From the NCBI RefSeq assembly GCF_014649795.1, contig NZ_BMTS01000012.1:62001-126000 (forward strand): a stretch of 64,000 nucleotides of DNA, given 5' to 3'. Of this stretch, positions 43,318 to 52,085 are shown piece by piece. This DNA is from Streptomyces melanogenes (GTDB lineage Bacteria; Actinomycetota; Actinomycetes; Streptomycetales; Streptomycetaceae). How positions within the stretch are numbered: the stretch's first letter is position 1; the number at the start of each line of letters is the position of its first letter. The translations under genes and the position numbers were made by a program. Below the pieces are notes generated by a model that ran no database searches, had not been told where the DNA came from, and saw only the letters and a list, made by a program, of their open reading frames with translations.

Positions 43318-43521
43318 TTTGAGTGCGAAACCGCTTGTCAGGGGGGTGGAGCGGACGCACGAACCGCCCGCCACCATCGGTGACGAGCGGTTTAAGGCTG
43401 GCTTATGGATCTTGGGCGGGCCGGTGAACGGGTTGGACCACCGCCCCCGCGAAATCCAGGATTTACCGGCCGGTGATCGCCGCGTGGGCGCTCCGGTGAG
43501 CACCGCGCGGCGCCCCCGTGG

Positions 43522-44589
43522 TCACGCGGTGGGCGCCCCGTACACGTCCGCGATCAGCTCGTAGGAGCGCAGCCGCGCCTCGGGCCCGTGCGCGTTCGCG
43601 GTCAGCATCAGCTCGTCCGCGCCGGTCCGCTTCTGGAGCGCGTCGAGCCCGTCGCGCACCTCTTCGGCGGTCCCGGAGACCACGTTGGCGAGCCAGCCGT
43701 CGACGAACTCCCGCTCCAGCGGGCTGAAGGAGTACGCGGCGGCCTCCTCCGGCGTCGGCACGAGCCCCGGGCGGCCGGTGCGCAGCCGCACCATCGACAG
43801 GGCGTTGGTGAGCGTCTGGCGGCGCGCCTCCTTCTCGTCGTCGGCGGCCAGCGCCGAGACGCCGATCAGCGCGTACGGCTGGTCGAGCACCTCGGACGGC
43901 CGGAACGACTCGCGGTAGAGGTCGAGCGCGGGCACGGTGTTGGCGGCCGAGAAGTGGTGCGCGAACGCGAACGGCAGGCCCAGCACCCCGGCCAGCCGGG
44001 CGCTGAAGCCGGAGGAGCCGAGCAGCCAGATCGGCGGGCGCCCGCCGGGGCCCTGCACCGGGCCGGGGACGGCGTGGATCTTCGCGTACGGGTGCCCGTC
44101 GGGGAAGTCGTCGTCCAGGAACCTGGTCAACTCGGCCAGCTGCTGCGGGAACTCGTCCGCACCCTCGTCGAGGTGGTCCGTGCGGCGCAGGGCCGCCGCC
44201 GTCGCGCCGTCGGTGCCGGGCGCGCGCCCCAGGCCCAGGTCGACGCGCCCCGGAGCCAGCGCCTCCAGGGTGCCGAACTGCTCCGCGATCACCAGCGGCG
44301 CGTGGTTGGGCAGCATGACGCCGCCGGAGCCGAGCCGGATGCGCTCGGTGTGGGCGGCGAGGTGGGCCAGGATGACGGCCGGGGACGAGGAGGCGACGCC
44401 GGGCATGGAGTGGTGCTCGGCGACCCAGTGGCGGGTGAAGCCGCGCCGCTCGGCGAGCCGCGCGATCTCCACGCTGGTGCGCAGGGCCCTGGTCGCGGTG
44501 TAGCCGCTGCCGACCGTCACCAGGTCCAGCACGGACAGGGGCACGGGCGCACTGCCGAACGCCGTCCCTCGAATGTCGTCCACGTCCAC
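43522..44589 (-). CDS. LLM-class flavin-dependent oxidoreductase
   Basis: A 355-aa luciferase-like monooxygenase of the single-subunit LuxA/YhbW branch. Family patterns are RRGFTRHWVAEHHSMPGVASSSPAV (about 45-70), RIRLGSGGVMLPNHAPLVIAEQFGTLEALAPGRVDLGLGRAPG, and PPIWLLGSSGFSARLAG. The start is GTG 44589 with GGAGGAG upstream. The open frame continues 15 codons further. It uses reduced FMN from a separate reductase, and the substrate is not deducible. Confidence 0.9.
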   Translation of the reverse strand: MDVDDIRGTAFGSAPVPLSVLDLVTVGSGYTATRALRTSVEIARLAERRGFTRHWVAEHHSMPGVASSSPAVILAHLAAHTERIRLGSGGVMLPNHAPLVIAEQFGTLEALAPGRVDLGLGRAPGTDGATAAALRRTDHLDEGADEFPQQLAELTRFLDDDFPDGHPYAKIHAVPGPVQGPGGRPPIWLLGSSGFSARLAGVLGLPFAFAHHFSAANTVPALDLYRESFRPSEVLDQPYALIGVSALAADDEKEARRQTLTNALSMVRLRTGRPGLVPTPEEAAAYSFSPLEREFVDGWLANVVSGTAEEVRDGLDALQKRTGADELMLTANAHGPEARLRSYELIADVYGAPTA

Positions 44590-44721
44590 CGGTCCGCTCC
44601 TCCAGTTCGTGCCGTACGGATACGCAAGGCACAAACAGGAGGCAGTCTCCGTTTTATTCCCGGCAGGTCCGCCGCCCGCCCCGCCCGCTGTCGATCAGCA
44701 AACGCGGGTACGAACCCGGGC

Positions 44722-46107
44722 ATGACCGATCCGACGACAGGCCCCACCTCACTCGCCGATCTGACTGCCCGTCAACTCATGGCCGGATACGGCAGGAACG
44801 ACTTCTCCCCGGTCGACGCGGTCCGGGCGGTGCTGGAGCGGACCGCCGCCGTACAGCCCCGGCTCAACGCGTTCGTCCGGGTCGACGCCGAGGCCGCGCT
44901 CGCCCAGGCCGAGGCGTCCGCCGCCCGCCGACGGGCCGGGGAGCCGCTGGGGCTGCTCGACGGGGTGCCGGTGTCCGTCAAGGACTCGCTCCCGGTGGCC
45001 GGCGGCCCGACCCTGCGCGGCTCCACGGCCCCGCCGGGACCGGGGCCCTGGGACGTGGACGCGCCCGCCGTGGCGCGGCTGCGCGAGCACGGGGCGGTGT
45101 TCGTGGGGAAGACCACGATGCCCGAGTTCGGATGGAAGGGGGTCACCGACTCGGCGCTCTCGGGGATCACCCGCAATCCGCACGACCCCTCCCGCACGGC
45201 GGGCGGCTCCAGCGGCGGCAGCGCGGCGGCGGTGGCGGCCGGGGCGGCGCCGCTCTCGCTGGGCACCGACGGCGGCGGCTCGGTGCGCATCCCCGCCGCG
45301 TTCTGCGGGGTCCTCGGGCTGAAGCCCACCTACGGGCGGGTGCCGATGTTCCCGCCGAGCCCCTTCGGGTCGCTGGCGCACATCGGGCCGCTGGCGCGGG
45401 ACGCGGCCGACACGGCGCTGCTGCTCGACGTGATCAGCGGCGCCGACTGGCGCGACTGGTCGGCGAACGCGCCCGTCGAGCCGGTCTCGCCGGGCCTGGC
45501 GGAGGGCGTGAAGGGCCTGCGGATCGCGTACTCGCCGTCCTTCGGCGGCCAGGTGGCCGTGCGCCCCGAAGTCGCGGCGGCGGTACGGGCGGCGGTGACC
45601 CGGCTCACCGGGCTCGGCGCGTACGTCGAGGAGGCGGACCCGGACTTCGCGGACCCGGTGGCCGCCTTCCACACGCTGTGGTTCACGGGCGCGGCGCGCA
45701 TCGTGGAGCGGCTCCCGTCGGAGCGGCGGGCGGCCCTGGAGCCGGGCCTGCGGGAGATCGCGGAGCAGGGCGCGCGGTACACGGCGCTCGACTACCTGGC
45801 CGCGCTCGACGTCAGGGCGGCCCTCGGCTACCGCATGGCCCGCTTCCACCACACCTACGACCTGCTGGTCACACCGACCCTGCCGATCACCGCGTTCGAG
45901 GCGGGCGCGGAGCTCCCCAAGGGCTCCGGCCTGCGGCGATGGACCGGGTGGACCCCGTTCACGTACCCCTTCAACATGACCTGCCAGCCCGCCCTCACGG
46001 TCCCCGTCGGCACGGACGCGGCGGGCCTGCCCATCGGCCTCCAGCTGGTCGCCGCGCGGCACCGCGACGACCTGGTGCTGAGGGCGGCGTACGCACTGGA
46101 GGGCTGA
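44722..46107 (+). CDS. Amidase signature family hydrolase
   Basis: A 461-aa amidase. The Ser-cisSer-Lys triad is visible as Lys in VSVKDSLP and the glycine-serine-rich AGGSSGGSAAAVAAGAAPLSLGTDGGGS. The C-terminal family end is QPALTVPVGTDAAGLPIGLQLVA. The ATG at 44722 lacks a strong ribosome site. An ABC transporter operon follows at once, so amide substrates taken up by it, or produced for it, are possible. The GatA subunit of the tRNA amidotransferase is unlikely because GatB and GatC are absent. Confidence 0.92.
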   Translation: MTDPTTGPTSLADLTARQLMAGYGRNDFSPVDAVRAVLERTAAVQPRLNAFVRVDAEAALAQAEASAARRRAGEPLGLLDGVPVSVKDSLPVAGGPTLRGSTAPPGPGPWDVDAPAVARLREHGAVFVGKTTMPEFGWKGVTDSALSGITRNPHDPSRTAGGSSGGSAAAVAAGAAPLSLGTDGGGSVRIPAAFCGVLGLKPTYGRVPMFPPSPFGSLAHIGPLARDAADTALLLDVISGADWRDWSANAPVEPVSPGLAEGVKGLRIAYSPSFGGQVAVRPEVAAAVRAAVTRLTGLGAYVEEADPDFADPVAAFHTLWFTGAARIVERLPSERRAALEPGLREIAEQGARYTALDYLAALDVRAALGYRMARFHHTYDLLVTPTLPITAFEAGAELPKGSGLRRWTGWTPFTYPFNMTCQPALTVPVGTDAAGLPIGLQLVAARHRDDLVLRAAYALEG

Positions 46108-46149
46108 CCGGGAGGAATGGCGGCGTCGAACGCGGGTAGCGGCGCCGCC

Positions 46150-47004
46150 ATGGTTCGAGCAACTGCACGACGAACGTTTCTGGCCTCAGGCGTCGGCGCG
46201 GCCCTCGCCGTCGCCGGCTGCTCCCGGGTGCCCGACGGCGACGCGCTCGGGCGCCTCAGATCGCAGGGCACGGTACGGCTGGGGATCGCCGGAGAGGTTC
46301 CGTACGGCTATGTCGACGAGGACGGCCGGTTCACCGGGGAGGCGCCGGAACTCGCCAAAGTGATCTTCAAGCGGCTCGGCATCGACCGCGTCCAGCCCGT
46401 CGCCACCGACTTCTCCTCGCTCATCCCCGGCCTCAACTCCCAGCAGTTCGACGTCGTCTCGGCCGGGATGTACATCAACAAGGAGCGCTGCGCGCAGGTC
46501 CTCTTCGCCGACCCCGAGTACCAGATGCTCGACGCGTTCATCGTGCGCAAGGGCAACCCCAAGGGGCTGCACACGTACGAGGACGTGGTGCGCACCCGCG
46601 CCCGCTTCGCCACCGGGACCGGCTACGCGGAGATCCAGTACGCGGCCGCCGCCGGGATACCGGAGAAGGACATCGTCATCCTCCAGGACCAGGTCGCCGG
46701 GCTGAACGCGGTGGAGTCCGGCCGCGTCGACGTGTTCGCCGGGACCGCGCTGACCACCCGCGCGGTGGTGCGCAAGAGCGGCCGCGCCGAGACCACCGCC
46801 CCCTTCGCCGCCGTCGTCGACGGCAGGCAGAAGGTCGACGGCGGCGGCTTCGCCTTCCGGCCCACCGACACCACGCTGCGCGACGCGTTCAACACCGAGC
46901 TGCACAAGCTGCGCTCCAGCGGCGAACTCTTCCGGATCCTGCGGCCGTTCGGCTTCACCCGGGCCGAGATGACCACCCTCACCGCCAAGGAGCTGTGCCG
47001 ATGA
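46150..47004 (+). CDS. ehuB: EhuB-like substrate-binding lipoprotein
   Basis: A 284-aa family 3 extracellular solute-binding protein. It has a twin-arginine-type lipoprotein signal (RRTFLASGVGAALAVAGC). The mature part includes TVRLGIAGEVPYGYVDEDGRFTGEAPELAKVIFKRLGI and SLIPGLNSQQFDVVSAGMYINKERC, like ectoine/hydroxyectoine binders named EhuB in actinobacteria. The ATG at 46117 is also in frame, but its GGAGGA would directly abut the codon, so 46150 is preferred with doubt. It is followed by two permeases and an ATPase in one coupled operon. Confidence 0.8.
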   Translation: MVRATARRTFLASGVGAALAVAGCSRVPDGDALGRLRSQGTVRLGIAGEVPYGYVDEDGRFTGEAPELAKVIFKRLGIDRVQPVATDFSSLIPGLNSQQFDVVSAGMYINKERCAQVLFADPEYQMLDAFIVRKGNPKGLHTYEDVVRTRARFATGTGYAEIQYAAAAGIPEKDIVILQDQVAGLNAVESGRVDVFAGTALTTRAVVRKSGRAETTAPFAAVVDGRQKVDGGGFAFRPTDTTLRDAFNTELHKLRSSGELFRILRPFGFTRAEMTTLTAKELCR

Positions 47005-47660
47005 CGGCCGGACTGTGGCAGCACTGGGTGCTGCCGGGCATCTGGATCACCGTCCAGCTGACCGTGTACAGCGCGGCGCTGGCCGCCGCCGTCGCCTTCG
47101 GGATCGGCATGGCCCGCACCCACCGCTCCCGGTTCGTGCGGTTCCTGGCCGGCTTCTACACCGAGGTCTTCCGGGGCACCTCCGCCCTGGTCCTGATGTT
47201 CTGGCTGTTCTTCGTGCTGCCGCCGCTGGTGGGCTGGCAGCTGGTGCCGATGTGGGCGGCCGTCCTGGCGCTCGGCCTCTCCTACGGGGCGTACGGCGCG
47301 GAGATCGTCCGGGGCGCGCTGAACGCCGTCGCGCCCGCCCAGCGCGAGGCGGGCATCGCGCTGAGCCTCACGCCGTGGCAGCGGATGCGGCTGGTGCTGC
47401 TGCCGCAGGCGGTGCCGGAGATGCTCCCGCCGTTCTGCAACCTGCTGGTCGAGCTGCTCAAGGGCACCGCCCTGGTCTCGCTACTCGGCGTCGGCGACGT
47501 GTCGTTCGCCGCGTACCTGGTCCGGCTCGCCACCCAGGACAGCGCGCAGATCTACAGCGCCACCCTCGTCGTCTACTTCGTCCTCGCCTTCGGGATCACC
47601 CGGGGCATGAAGGCGCTGGAGCGCCGCACCAAGGCCAATCTGGGGGTGACGGTCAAGTGA
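47001..47660 (+). CDS. ehuC: EhuC-like polar amino acid/ectoine ABC permease
   Basis: A 219-aa HisM/GlnP-type permease with five membrane spans. The EAA loop is REAGIALSLTPWQRMRLVLLPQAVPEMLPP and the cytoplasmic contact ELLKGTALVSLLGVGD. The ATG at 47001 overlaps the ehuB stop (ATGA), and its own stop overlaps ehuD (GTGA). The substrate label is from operon context. Confidence 0.85.
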   Translation: MTAGLWQHWVLPGIWITVQLTVYSAALAAAVAFGIGMARTHRSRFVRFLAGFYTEVFRGTSALVLMFWLFFVLPPLVGWQLVPMWAAVLALGLSYGAYGAEIVRGALNAVAPAQREAGIALSLTPWQRMRLVLLPQAVPEMLPPFCNLLVELLKGTALVSLLGVGDVSFAAYLVRLATQDSAQIYSATLVVYFVLAFGITRGMKALERRTKANLGVTVK

Positions 47661-48334
47661 CGTACTCGGCTGGGGCGGCGGGGTCCTCCTGGGACTGGTC
47701 CGCCGTCTGGGACTTCATGCCGCGCTTCTGGGACGGGGTGCTCGTCACCCTCCAGGTCCTCGCGCTCGGCTCGCTCATCTCCTTCTCGCTGGGGCTGGTG
47801 TGGGCGCTCGGGCTGCGCGCGCCGTCCCGGCTGGTGCGCTGGCCGGTGACCGCCGTCACCGAGTTCATCCGCACCACGCCGCTGCTCGTGCAGCTGTTCT
47901 TCCTGTTCTTCGTGCTGCCCGAGTGGGGCGTGAAGTTCTCCGCCCTGACCACCGGCGTCCTCGCCATCGGGCTGCACTACTCGACGTACACCGCGCAGGT
48001 CTACCGGGCCGGCATCGACGCCGTGCCCAAGGGGCAGTGGGAGGCGGCCACCGCGCTCAGCCTGCCCGTGCACCGGACCTGGCTGGCGGTGATCCTGCCG
48101 CAGGCGGTCCGCCGGATCGTTCCGGCGCTCGGCAACTACGTCATCTCGATGCTCAAGGACACCCCGCTGCTGGCCGGGATCAGCGTCCTCGAACTCCTCC
48201 AGCAGTCCCGCCTGGAGGGCGCCTCGACCTTCCAGTACACCGAGCCGCTGACCGTCGTCGGCATCGCCTTCATCCTCATCGCCTATCCGGCTTCCCTTCT
48301 CGTACGAGCCCTGGAGCGCCGCCTTGCCCGCTGA
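47657..48334 (+). CDS. ehuD: EhuD-like polar amino acid/ectoine ABC permease
   Basis: A 225-aa partner permease of the same family. It has TEFIRTTPLLVQLFFLFFVLPEWG, EAA loop WEAATALSLPVHRTWLAVILPQAVRRIVPALGNYVISMLKDTPLLAGISVLEL, and five helices. It begins at GTG 47657, overlapping ehuC. Confidence 0.85.
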   Translation: MTYSAGAAGSSWDWSAVWDFMPRFWDGVLVTLQVLALGSLISFSLGLVWALGLRAPSRLVRWPVTAVTEFIRTTPLLVQLFFLFFVLPEWGVKFSALTTGVLAIGLHYSTYTAQVYRAGIDAVPKGQWEAATALSLPVHRTWLAVILPQAVRRIVPALGNYVISMLKDTPLLAGISVLELLQQSRLEGASTFQYTEPLTVVGIAFILIAYPASLLVRALERRLAR

Positions 48335-49109
48335 TCTCTCCCCCGCGCACACGCCCGTCCCCGCCGACTCCGACAGCCCCCTCATCACCTTCGACAACGT
48401 CACCAAGCGGTTCGGCTCCACCACCGTCCTGGACGACCTGTGCTTCTCGGTGCGGCCGGGGCGGCACGTCACGCTGATCGGCCCGTCCGGCTCCGGCAAG
48501 ACCACGATCCTGCGGCTGCTGATGACCCTGGAGACGCCCGACTCCGGGACGATCCAGGTCAATGGGGACCGGCTGTTTCCGGCCGCCGAGAGGGAGCGCC
48601 GCCAGGCCCGGAAGAAGATCGGGATGGTCTTCCAGCAGTTCAACCTGTTCCCCAACATGAGCGTGCTGCGGAACATCACCGAGGCGCCGGTGCGGGTGCT
48701 CGGCCTCGCGCCCGACGAGGCCGAGGCGCGGGCGAAGGAGCTGCTCGACCTGGTGGGCCTCGCCGACCGCGCCGACGCCAAGCCCGCGCAGCTCTCCGGC
48801 GGCCAGCAGCAGCGGGTGGCGATCGCCCGGGCCCTTGCCATGCGGCCCCAAGTGCTGCTTCTGGACGAGGTGACGTCCGCGCTGGACCCGGAGTCGGTGG
48901 CCGGGGTCCTGGACGTCCTGCGGGACATCGCGACGACGACGGACATCACCATGCTCTGCGTCACGCACGAGATGAACTTCGCGCGCGACATCTCCGACGA
49001 GGTCATGATGTTCGATTCCGGGAAGGTCATCGAGTCGGGTCCGCCGGAGAAAATCTTCGCCGCACCCGAGCACGAACGCACGCGCGAGTTCCTGGGTGCG
49101 GTGCTCTGA
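48324..49109 (+). CDS. ehuA: EhuA-like ABC transporter ATPase
   Basis: A 261-aa ATPase. Walker A is GPSGSGKTT, the Q-loop FQQFNLFPNM, the signature LSGGQQQRVAIARAL, Walker B VLLLDEVTSALD and the switch His VTHEMNF. The TTG start at 48324 overlaps ehuD by 11 bases, with GGAG 8 bases upstream. It completes the four-gene importer. Confidence 0.88.
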   Translation: MPADLSPAHTPVPADSDSPLITFDNVTKRFGSTTVLDDLCFSVRPGRHVTLIGPSGSGKTTILRLLMTLETPDSGTIQVNGDRLFPAAERERRQARKKIGMVFQQFNLFPNMSVLRNITEAPVRVLGLAPDEAEARAKELLDLVGLADRADAKPAQLSGGQQQRVAIARALAMRPQVLLLDEVTSALDPESVAGVLDVLRDIATTTDITMLCVTHEMNFARDISDEVMMFDSGKVIESGPPEKIFAAPEHERTREFLGAVL

Positions 49110-49286
49110 CCTCACGTTCCGGCCAGAGACCCTGACGCTGGCATATGCCAAGCGGATGCGCCCCAGCGTGCGGGCCGGGGCGCATCATCAATCTCGTCAA
49201 CACCCCCACCGGAAAGGGCCCTTGGCGGCTATCTTGGAAAGGTGAAGCTGTCCACCTTCGCAGCCTCGACCTGCTAGGGGGAAACC

Positions 49287-50045
49287 GTGGCGCTGAAGCC
49301 CGAGCCGACCGCGCCGTTCCACTCGGTGCAGTACGCCTTCCGCGTCCTGGAGACGATCTCCAAGCACGCAGGCGGAGTGACCGACGTCCAGATCGCCCGA
49401 GAGACCGGCCTGCCGACCGCACACCTCGCCTCCCTCCTCCTCATGCTCCGCTGCGAGGGCTATGTGGAACAGGTGGCCGACGGGGCGTACGTCATCGGCG
49501 ACTCCACCGTCCTGCTCGGCTCCGGCGTGGTGCGCCAGCAGGCCCTGGAGGCCAAGCTCCAGAGCACGCTCACCGAGCTGCGCGACTCGGTCGGCGCGGC
49601 GGTCTACATCAGCCGGTACATCGACGGCGAAGTGAAGATCACGCAGTACGCGGACGGCCCGCGCGCCCCGAAGGTGAACGAGTGGGTGGACTTCCGCTCG
49701 GCGGCCCACGCCAGCGCGGTCGGCAAGTGCCTGCTCACCCAGCTCGACCAGAACGGGCGCCGCGACCACCTCTCGCGCCACAAGATCGCCCGGCTCACCT
49801 CGCGGACCATCACCAACGAGCGCGTCCTCTTCAGCAAGCTGGACAGCCAGCCGGCGACGGTCCCGGTCCTCGACCTCCAGGAGTACGCGGTGGGCACGGT
49901 CTGCGCGGCCGTGCCGCTCACGGCGGGCTCGGCGGTCGGCTGCCTGGCCCTCTCGATGCCGATCGAGCACGCCCACCGGCTGCGCTCGGCGGCGGACACG
50001 CTGAACCGGCGGGCGGCGCCGGTGGTGCTGTCGCTGGCGATCTAG
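49287..50045 (+). CDS. IclR-family transcriptional regulator
   Basis: A 252-aa regulator with an N-terminal winged HTH (VLETISKHAGGVTDVQIARETGLPTAHLASLLLML, about 19-52). The effector GAF-like IclR domain contains FRSAAHASAVGKCLL and EYAVGTVCAAVPLTAGSAVGCLALSMP. The start is GTG 49287 behind AGGGGGAA. It lies 177 bases after the transporter operon on the same strand and could regulate it, but no operator is recognised. Confidence 0.9.
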   Translation: MALKPEPTAPFHSVQYAFRVLETISKHAGGVTDVQIARETGLPTAHLASLLLMLRCEGYVEQVADGAYVIGDSTVLLGSGVVRQQALEAKLQSTLTELRDSVGAAVYISRYIDGEVKITQYADGPRAPKVNEWVDFRSAAHASAVGKCLLTQLDQNGRRDHLSRHKIARLTSRTITNERVLFSKLDSQPATVPVLDLQEYAVGTVCAAVPLTAGSAVGCLALSMPIEHAHRLRSAADTLNRRAAPVVLSLAI

Positions 50046-50097
50046 GAGTTTCGTTTCCGTAATCCGACGGAGTGCAGGAGCACCCCCTCGGACCAGG

Positions 50098-50118
50098 TAG
50101 TATTTTCTCTGTCAGCAG
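50098..50118 (+). promoter_or_regulatory. Promoter -10 and leader of tRNA-Lys 2
   Basis: TAGTAT (50098-50103), 7 bases, then GTCAGCAG (50111-50118) directly before the tRNA, exactly as in the other copies. Confidence 0.65.
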
Positions 50119-50192
50119 GCGCCGCTAGCTCAGTTGGTTAGAGCAGCTGACTCTTAATCAGCGGGTCCGGGGTTCGAGTCCCTGGCGGCGCA
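50119..50192 (+). tRNA. tRNA-Lys (CTT), copy 2
   Basis: All 74 bases are identical to the copy at 37659. It is followed by a short hairpin and then by a lower-GC gene pair. Confidence 0.97.
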
Positions 50193-50205
50193 CCATCTGC
50201 GACCT

Positions 50206-50233
50206 GGGCGTTCTCTCTTTGGGGAGAACGCCC
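50206..50233 (+). terminator. Terminator after tRNA-Lys 2
   Basis: A 10-bp stem GGGCGTTCTC/GAGAACGCCC with an 8-base loop, followed by TTGGTCGTTTTC. Confidence 0.8.
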
Positions 50234-50381
50234 TTGGTCGTTTTCGGGGCCAGCTACCGGCGAGGGGCTGACGCCACCGCCGTCCGGCCGCACGGCCGGT
50301 GGTAAGCATCTTTGTCGAAGCACTCCCGCAGAAGCGGACTCAGCGTCACACTGAGCAGCCTGCGAGTGGGGGAGAGCGCGA

Positions 50382-51278
50382 ATGACGGACGCGACTACGC
50401 CAGAAAGCACTGGGCAGTCTGACGCCGACGACGCCGGAGAACCGCAGCAGAGCGCCGGCAGACAGGCGAAGACCTGGATAGTCGCGGCCGTGGTCGCGGG
50501 ACTGGCCGCCGGCATCGGGGCTGAAACTCAGGGCGCCTTCACGGCGACGGTGGACTTCGTCAAAGATCTCTTCACGACGACCGATCCCCACGACGACGTA
50601 CCGCTCACCGCCAAGGCGTCGTTCGTCGACCCCTGGGATGTTTGCGAAGGGGGCGGGGGCATGGTCTATCTCAAACCACCGACACTCCCCGCCATCGAGC
50701 AGGAGTTCGGGAAGCGCTGGGAGATCAACTCCTCGTACTCGACACAATCCACCTTCGACTCGACCTATGAGGCCAAGGCGGCGAACTACACCATCGTGAA
50801 CCTCCTCATTCAAGGCAAGAGCGCGGACGCGGTTGTCATCAAACGCATCAGAGTGAAGCCTGTCGAGGTGCGGCCCGCCCCGAAAGCCCTCCGTCTGCGC
50901 TCTTCGGGCGGATGCGGTGATGCCAACATGAGCAGGTTCTCTGTCGATCTGGACAGCCCGCAGCAACAACTCAAGTTCAAGGACGGAAAAACCGACCAAG
51001 GAAAGCAGCGGGTGAGCGGCTTCCCGTACCGCGTCACCAAAGCTGATCCTGAGGCAGTGGTCGTCGTGCCGGTCACCAACCAGAGCTACTGCCGTTTCGA
51101 TTTCCTCGTGGAGTGGGAGAGCGGAGAGCAGTCGGGTGTACTGGAGGTGGGTGACGGTGACCACCAGAACGCGCCGTTCGAGGTGGTCTCCGGCTCGGCC
51201 TCGCCGAAGTACTCCATCGATCAGGACTTGAAAGCGCGCCCCATGACGGAATCCAAGGTTGTCGACCCATTGGGGTGA
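50382..51278 (+). CDS. Unknown membrane-anchored protein, lower GC
   Basis: A 298-aa protein with a hydrophilic acidic leader (1-28) and one membrane helix (about 31-52, TWIVAAVVAGLAAGIGA). The external domain of about 240 residues contains paired cysteines (VCEGGGG, GGCGDAN, SYCRFDF). No family is recognised. GC content and codon use (for example ATT, AAA, CAA, TTT codons) are clearly below the neighbours, suggesting recent acquisition. The stop overlaps the next gene by GTGA. ATG 50382 is preceded by GGGGGAGAG. Confidence 0.78.
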   Translation: MTDATTPESTGQSDADDAGEPQQSAGRQAKTWIVAAVVAGLAAGIGAETQGAFTATVDFVKDLFTTTDPHDDVPLTAKASFVDPWDVCEGGGGMVYLKPPTLPAIEQEFGKRWEINSSYSTQSTFDSTYEAKAANYTIVNLLIQGKSADAVVIKRIRVKPVEVRPAPKALRLRSSGGCGDANMSRFSVDLDSPQQQLKFKDGKTDQGKQRVSGFPYRVTKADPEAVVVVPVTNQSYCRFDFLVEWESGEQSGVLEVGDGDHQNAPFEVVSGSASPKYSIDQDLKARPMTESKVVDPLG

Positions 51279-51943
51279 GGATTTTGAGACGGACCGCACT
51301 CCGCAGGTCATTACTCATAGCCCTGGCATGGGCACTTTCCTTCGTCGTCGGCGGGCTCCTGTACGGGTGGTACCGTTCCGGGTCCGGTTCAGACCCCACC
51401 AAGTCCGATATCGACACCACCGGTCTGCGTCATACGGATTGGCGCAACGCGGAGATACCAGGCGATCTATGCCGCTCACCAAGCTCCATCCACCTGCATG
51501 ACGGTTTGGCCTTGGCACCCTCGGACTTCGACGGCCCTGAACAGAATATGCCGCAGGACGTGAGCGCCTCCGCGGACAAGGTCGCCTATGGCGATCTGAC
51601 AGGAGACCATCACGACGAGGCGGCACTACCCGTATTGTGCGCCAACCACAATTCCACCGCCGCCGGGCAAAGGGCGATGGGGGTCATGGTCTTCGACGGG
51701 GCCGATCACCCACTCCGATTGATCGGAACATTGGTAGGTCAGCAGCCGAGGTTGGGTGAACCGCCCAATTTCCTGGAGATCTGGCAGATAACGCCCGGCA
51801 AGATCGTGGCGACCGAAACATTTTACGGTCCGGGAGATGCCAACTGCTGCGCCTCTGGTAAAGCCACAGACACGTGGACCTTTGAGAGCGGGAAGCTGAA
51901 CCCCACCAGTAGCGTGGTGGACACACCGCCGGACAACGGATAG
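51275..51943 (+). CDS. Unknown anchored protein with TTA codon, lower GC
   Basis: A 222-aa protein beginning at GTG 51275, overlapping the previous stop. The N-terminal helix is SLLIALAWALSFVVGGLLYGWY (about 12-33). The external domain has GDLTGDHHDEAALPVLCANHN, resembling FG-GAP/VCBS-type calcium loops or a secreted sensor domain, and CysCys (DANCCASG). A TTA codon at 51311-51313 (codon 13) makes translation potentially bldA-dependent, and the rare ATA codon follows. Function unknown. It is paired with the upstream gene. Confidence 0.75.
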   Translation: MRILRRTALRRSLLIALAWALSFVVGGLLYGWYRSGSGSDPTKSDIDTTGLRHTDWRNAEIPGDLCRSPSSIHLHDGLALAPSDFDGPEQNMPQDVSASADKVAYGDLTGDHHDEAALPVLCANHNSTAAGQRAMGVMVFDGADHPLRLIGTLVGQQPRLGEPPNFLEIWQITPGKIVATETFYGPGDANCCASGKATDTWTFESGKLNPTSSVVDTPPDNG

Positions 51944-51972
51944 CGGAGCACGCCGGGCGCACACAGACAGGA

Positions 51973-52000
51973 GGAGCCCCTCGCGGAAGCGGGGGGCTCC
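51973..52000. terminator. Terminator after the low-GC gene pair
   Basis: Stem GGAGCCCCTCGC / GCGGGGGGCTCC with a GGAA loop. The inner part is nearly the same as the terminator after tRNA-Lys 1. Confidence 0.85.
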
Positions 52001-52063
52001 TTGCGTTGCCCCTACACCTTTCAGGCCCACGGCGAACACCCTTGGCAGCCCGCCCCCGCGCGA

Positions 52064-52085
52064 GTAATCCTGATTACATGATTAC
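52064..52085. promoter_or_regulatory. GTAATC/GATTAC palindrome over the start codon
   Basis: GTAATC (52064-52069), CT, GATTAC (52072-52077) form a 6-bp inverted repeat ending directly before the ATG. A third GATTAC lies at 52080-52085 inside the first codons. No Shine-Dalgarno precedes the start. It is a possible autoregulatory operator or leaderless start. Confidence 0.5.

Noticed and set aside
46117..46149. ATG at 46117 as ehuB start
   Set aside because: The GGAGGA ribosome site touches the codon with no spacer, and the extra 11 residues precede an otherwise complete signal peptide. It is kept only as an alternative.
50119..52000. tRNA-associated integrative element with integrase
   Set aside because: No integrase, excisionase or second att copy was found. 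Only the composition shift and position support insertion, so it is reported only as a possible insertion.
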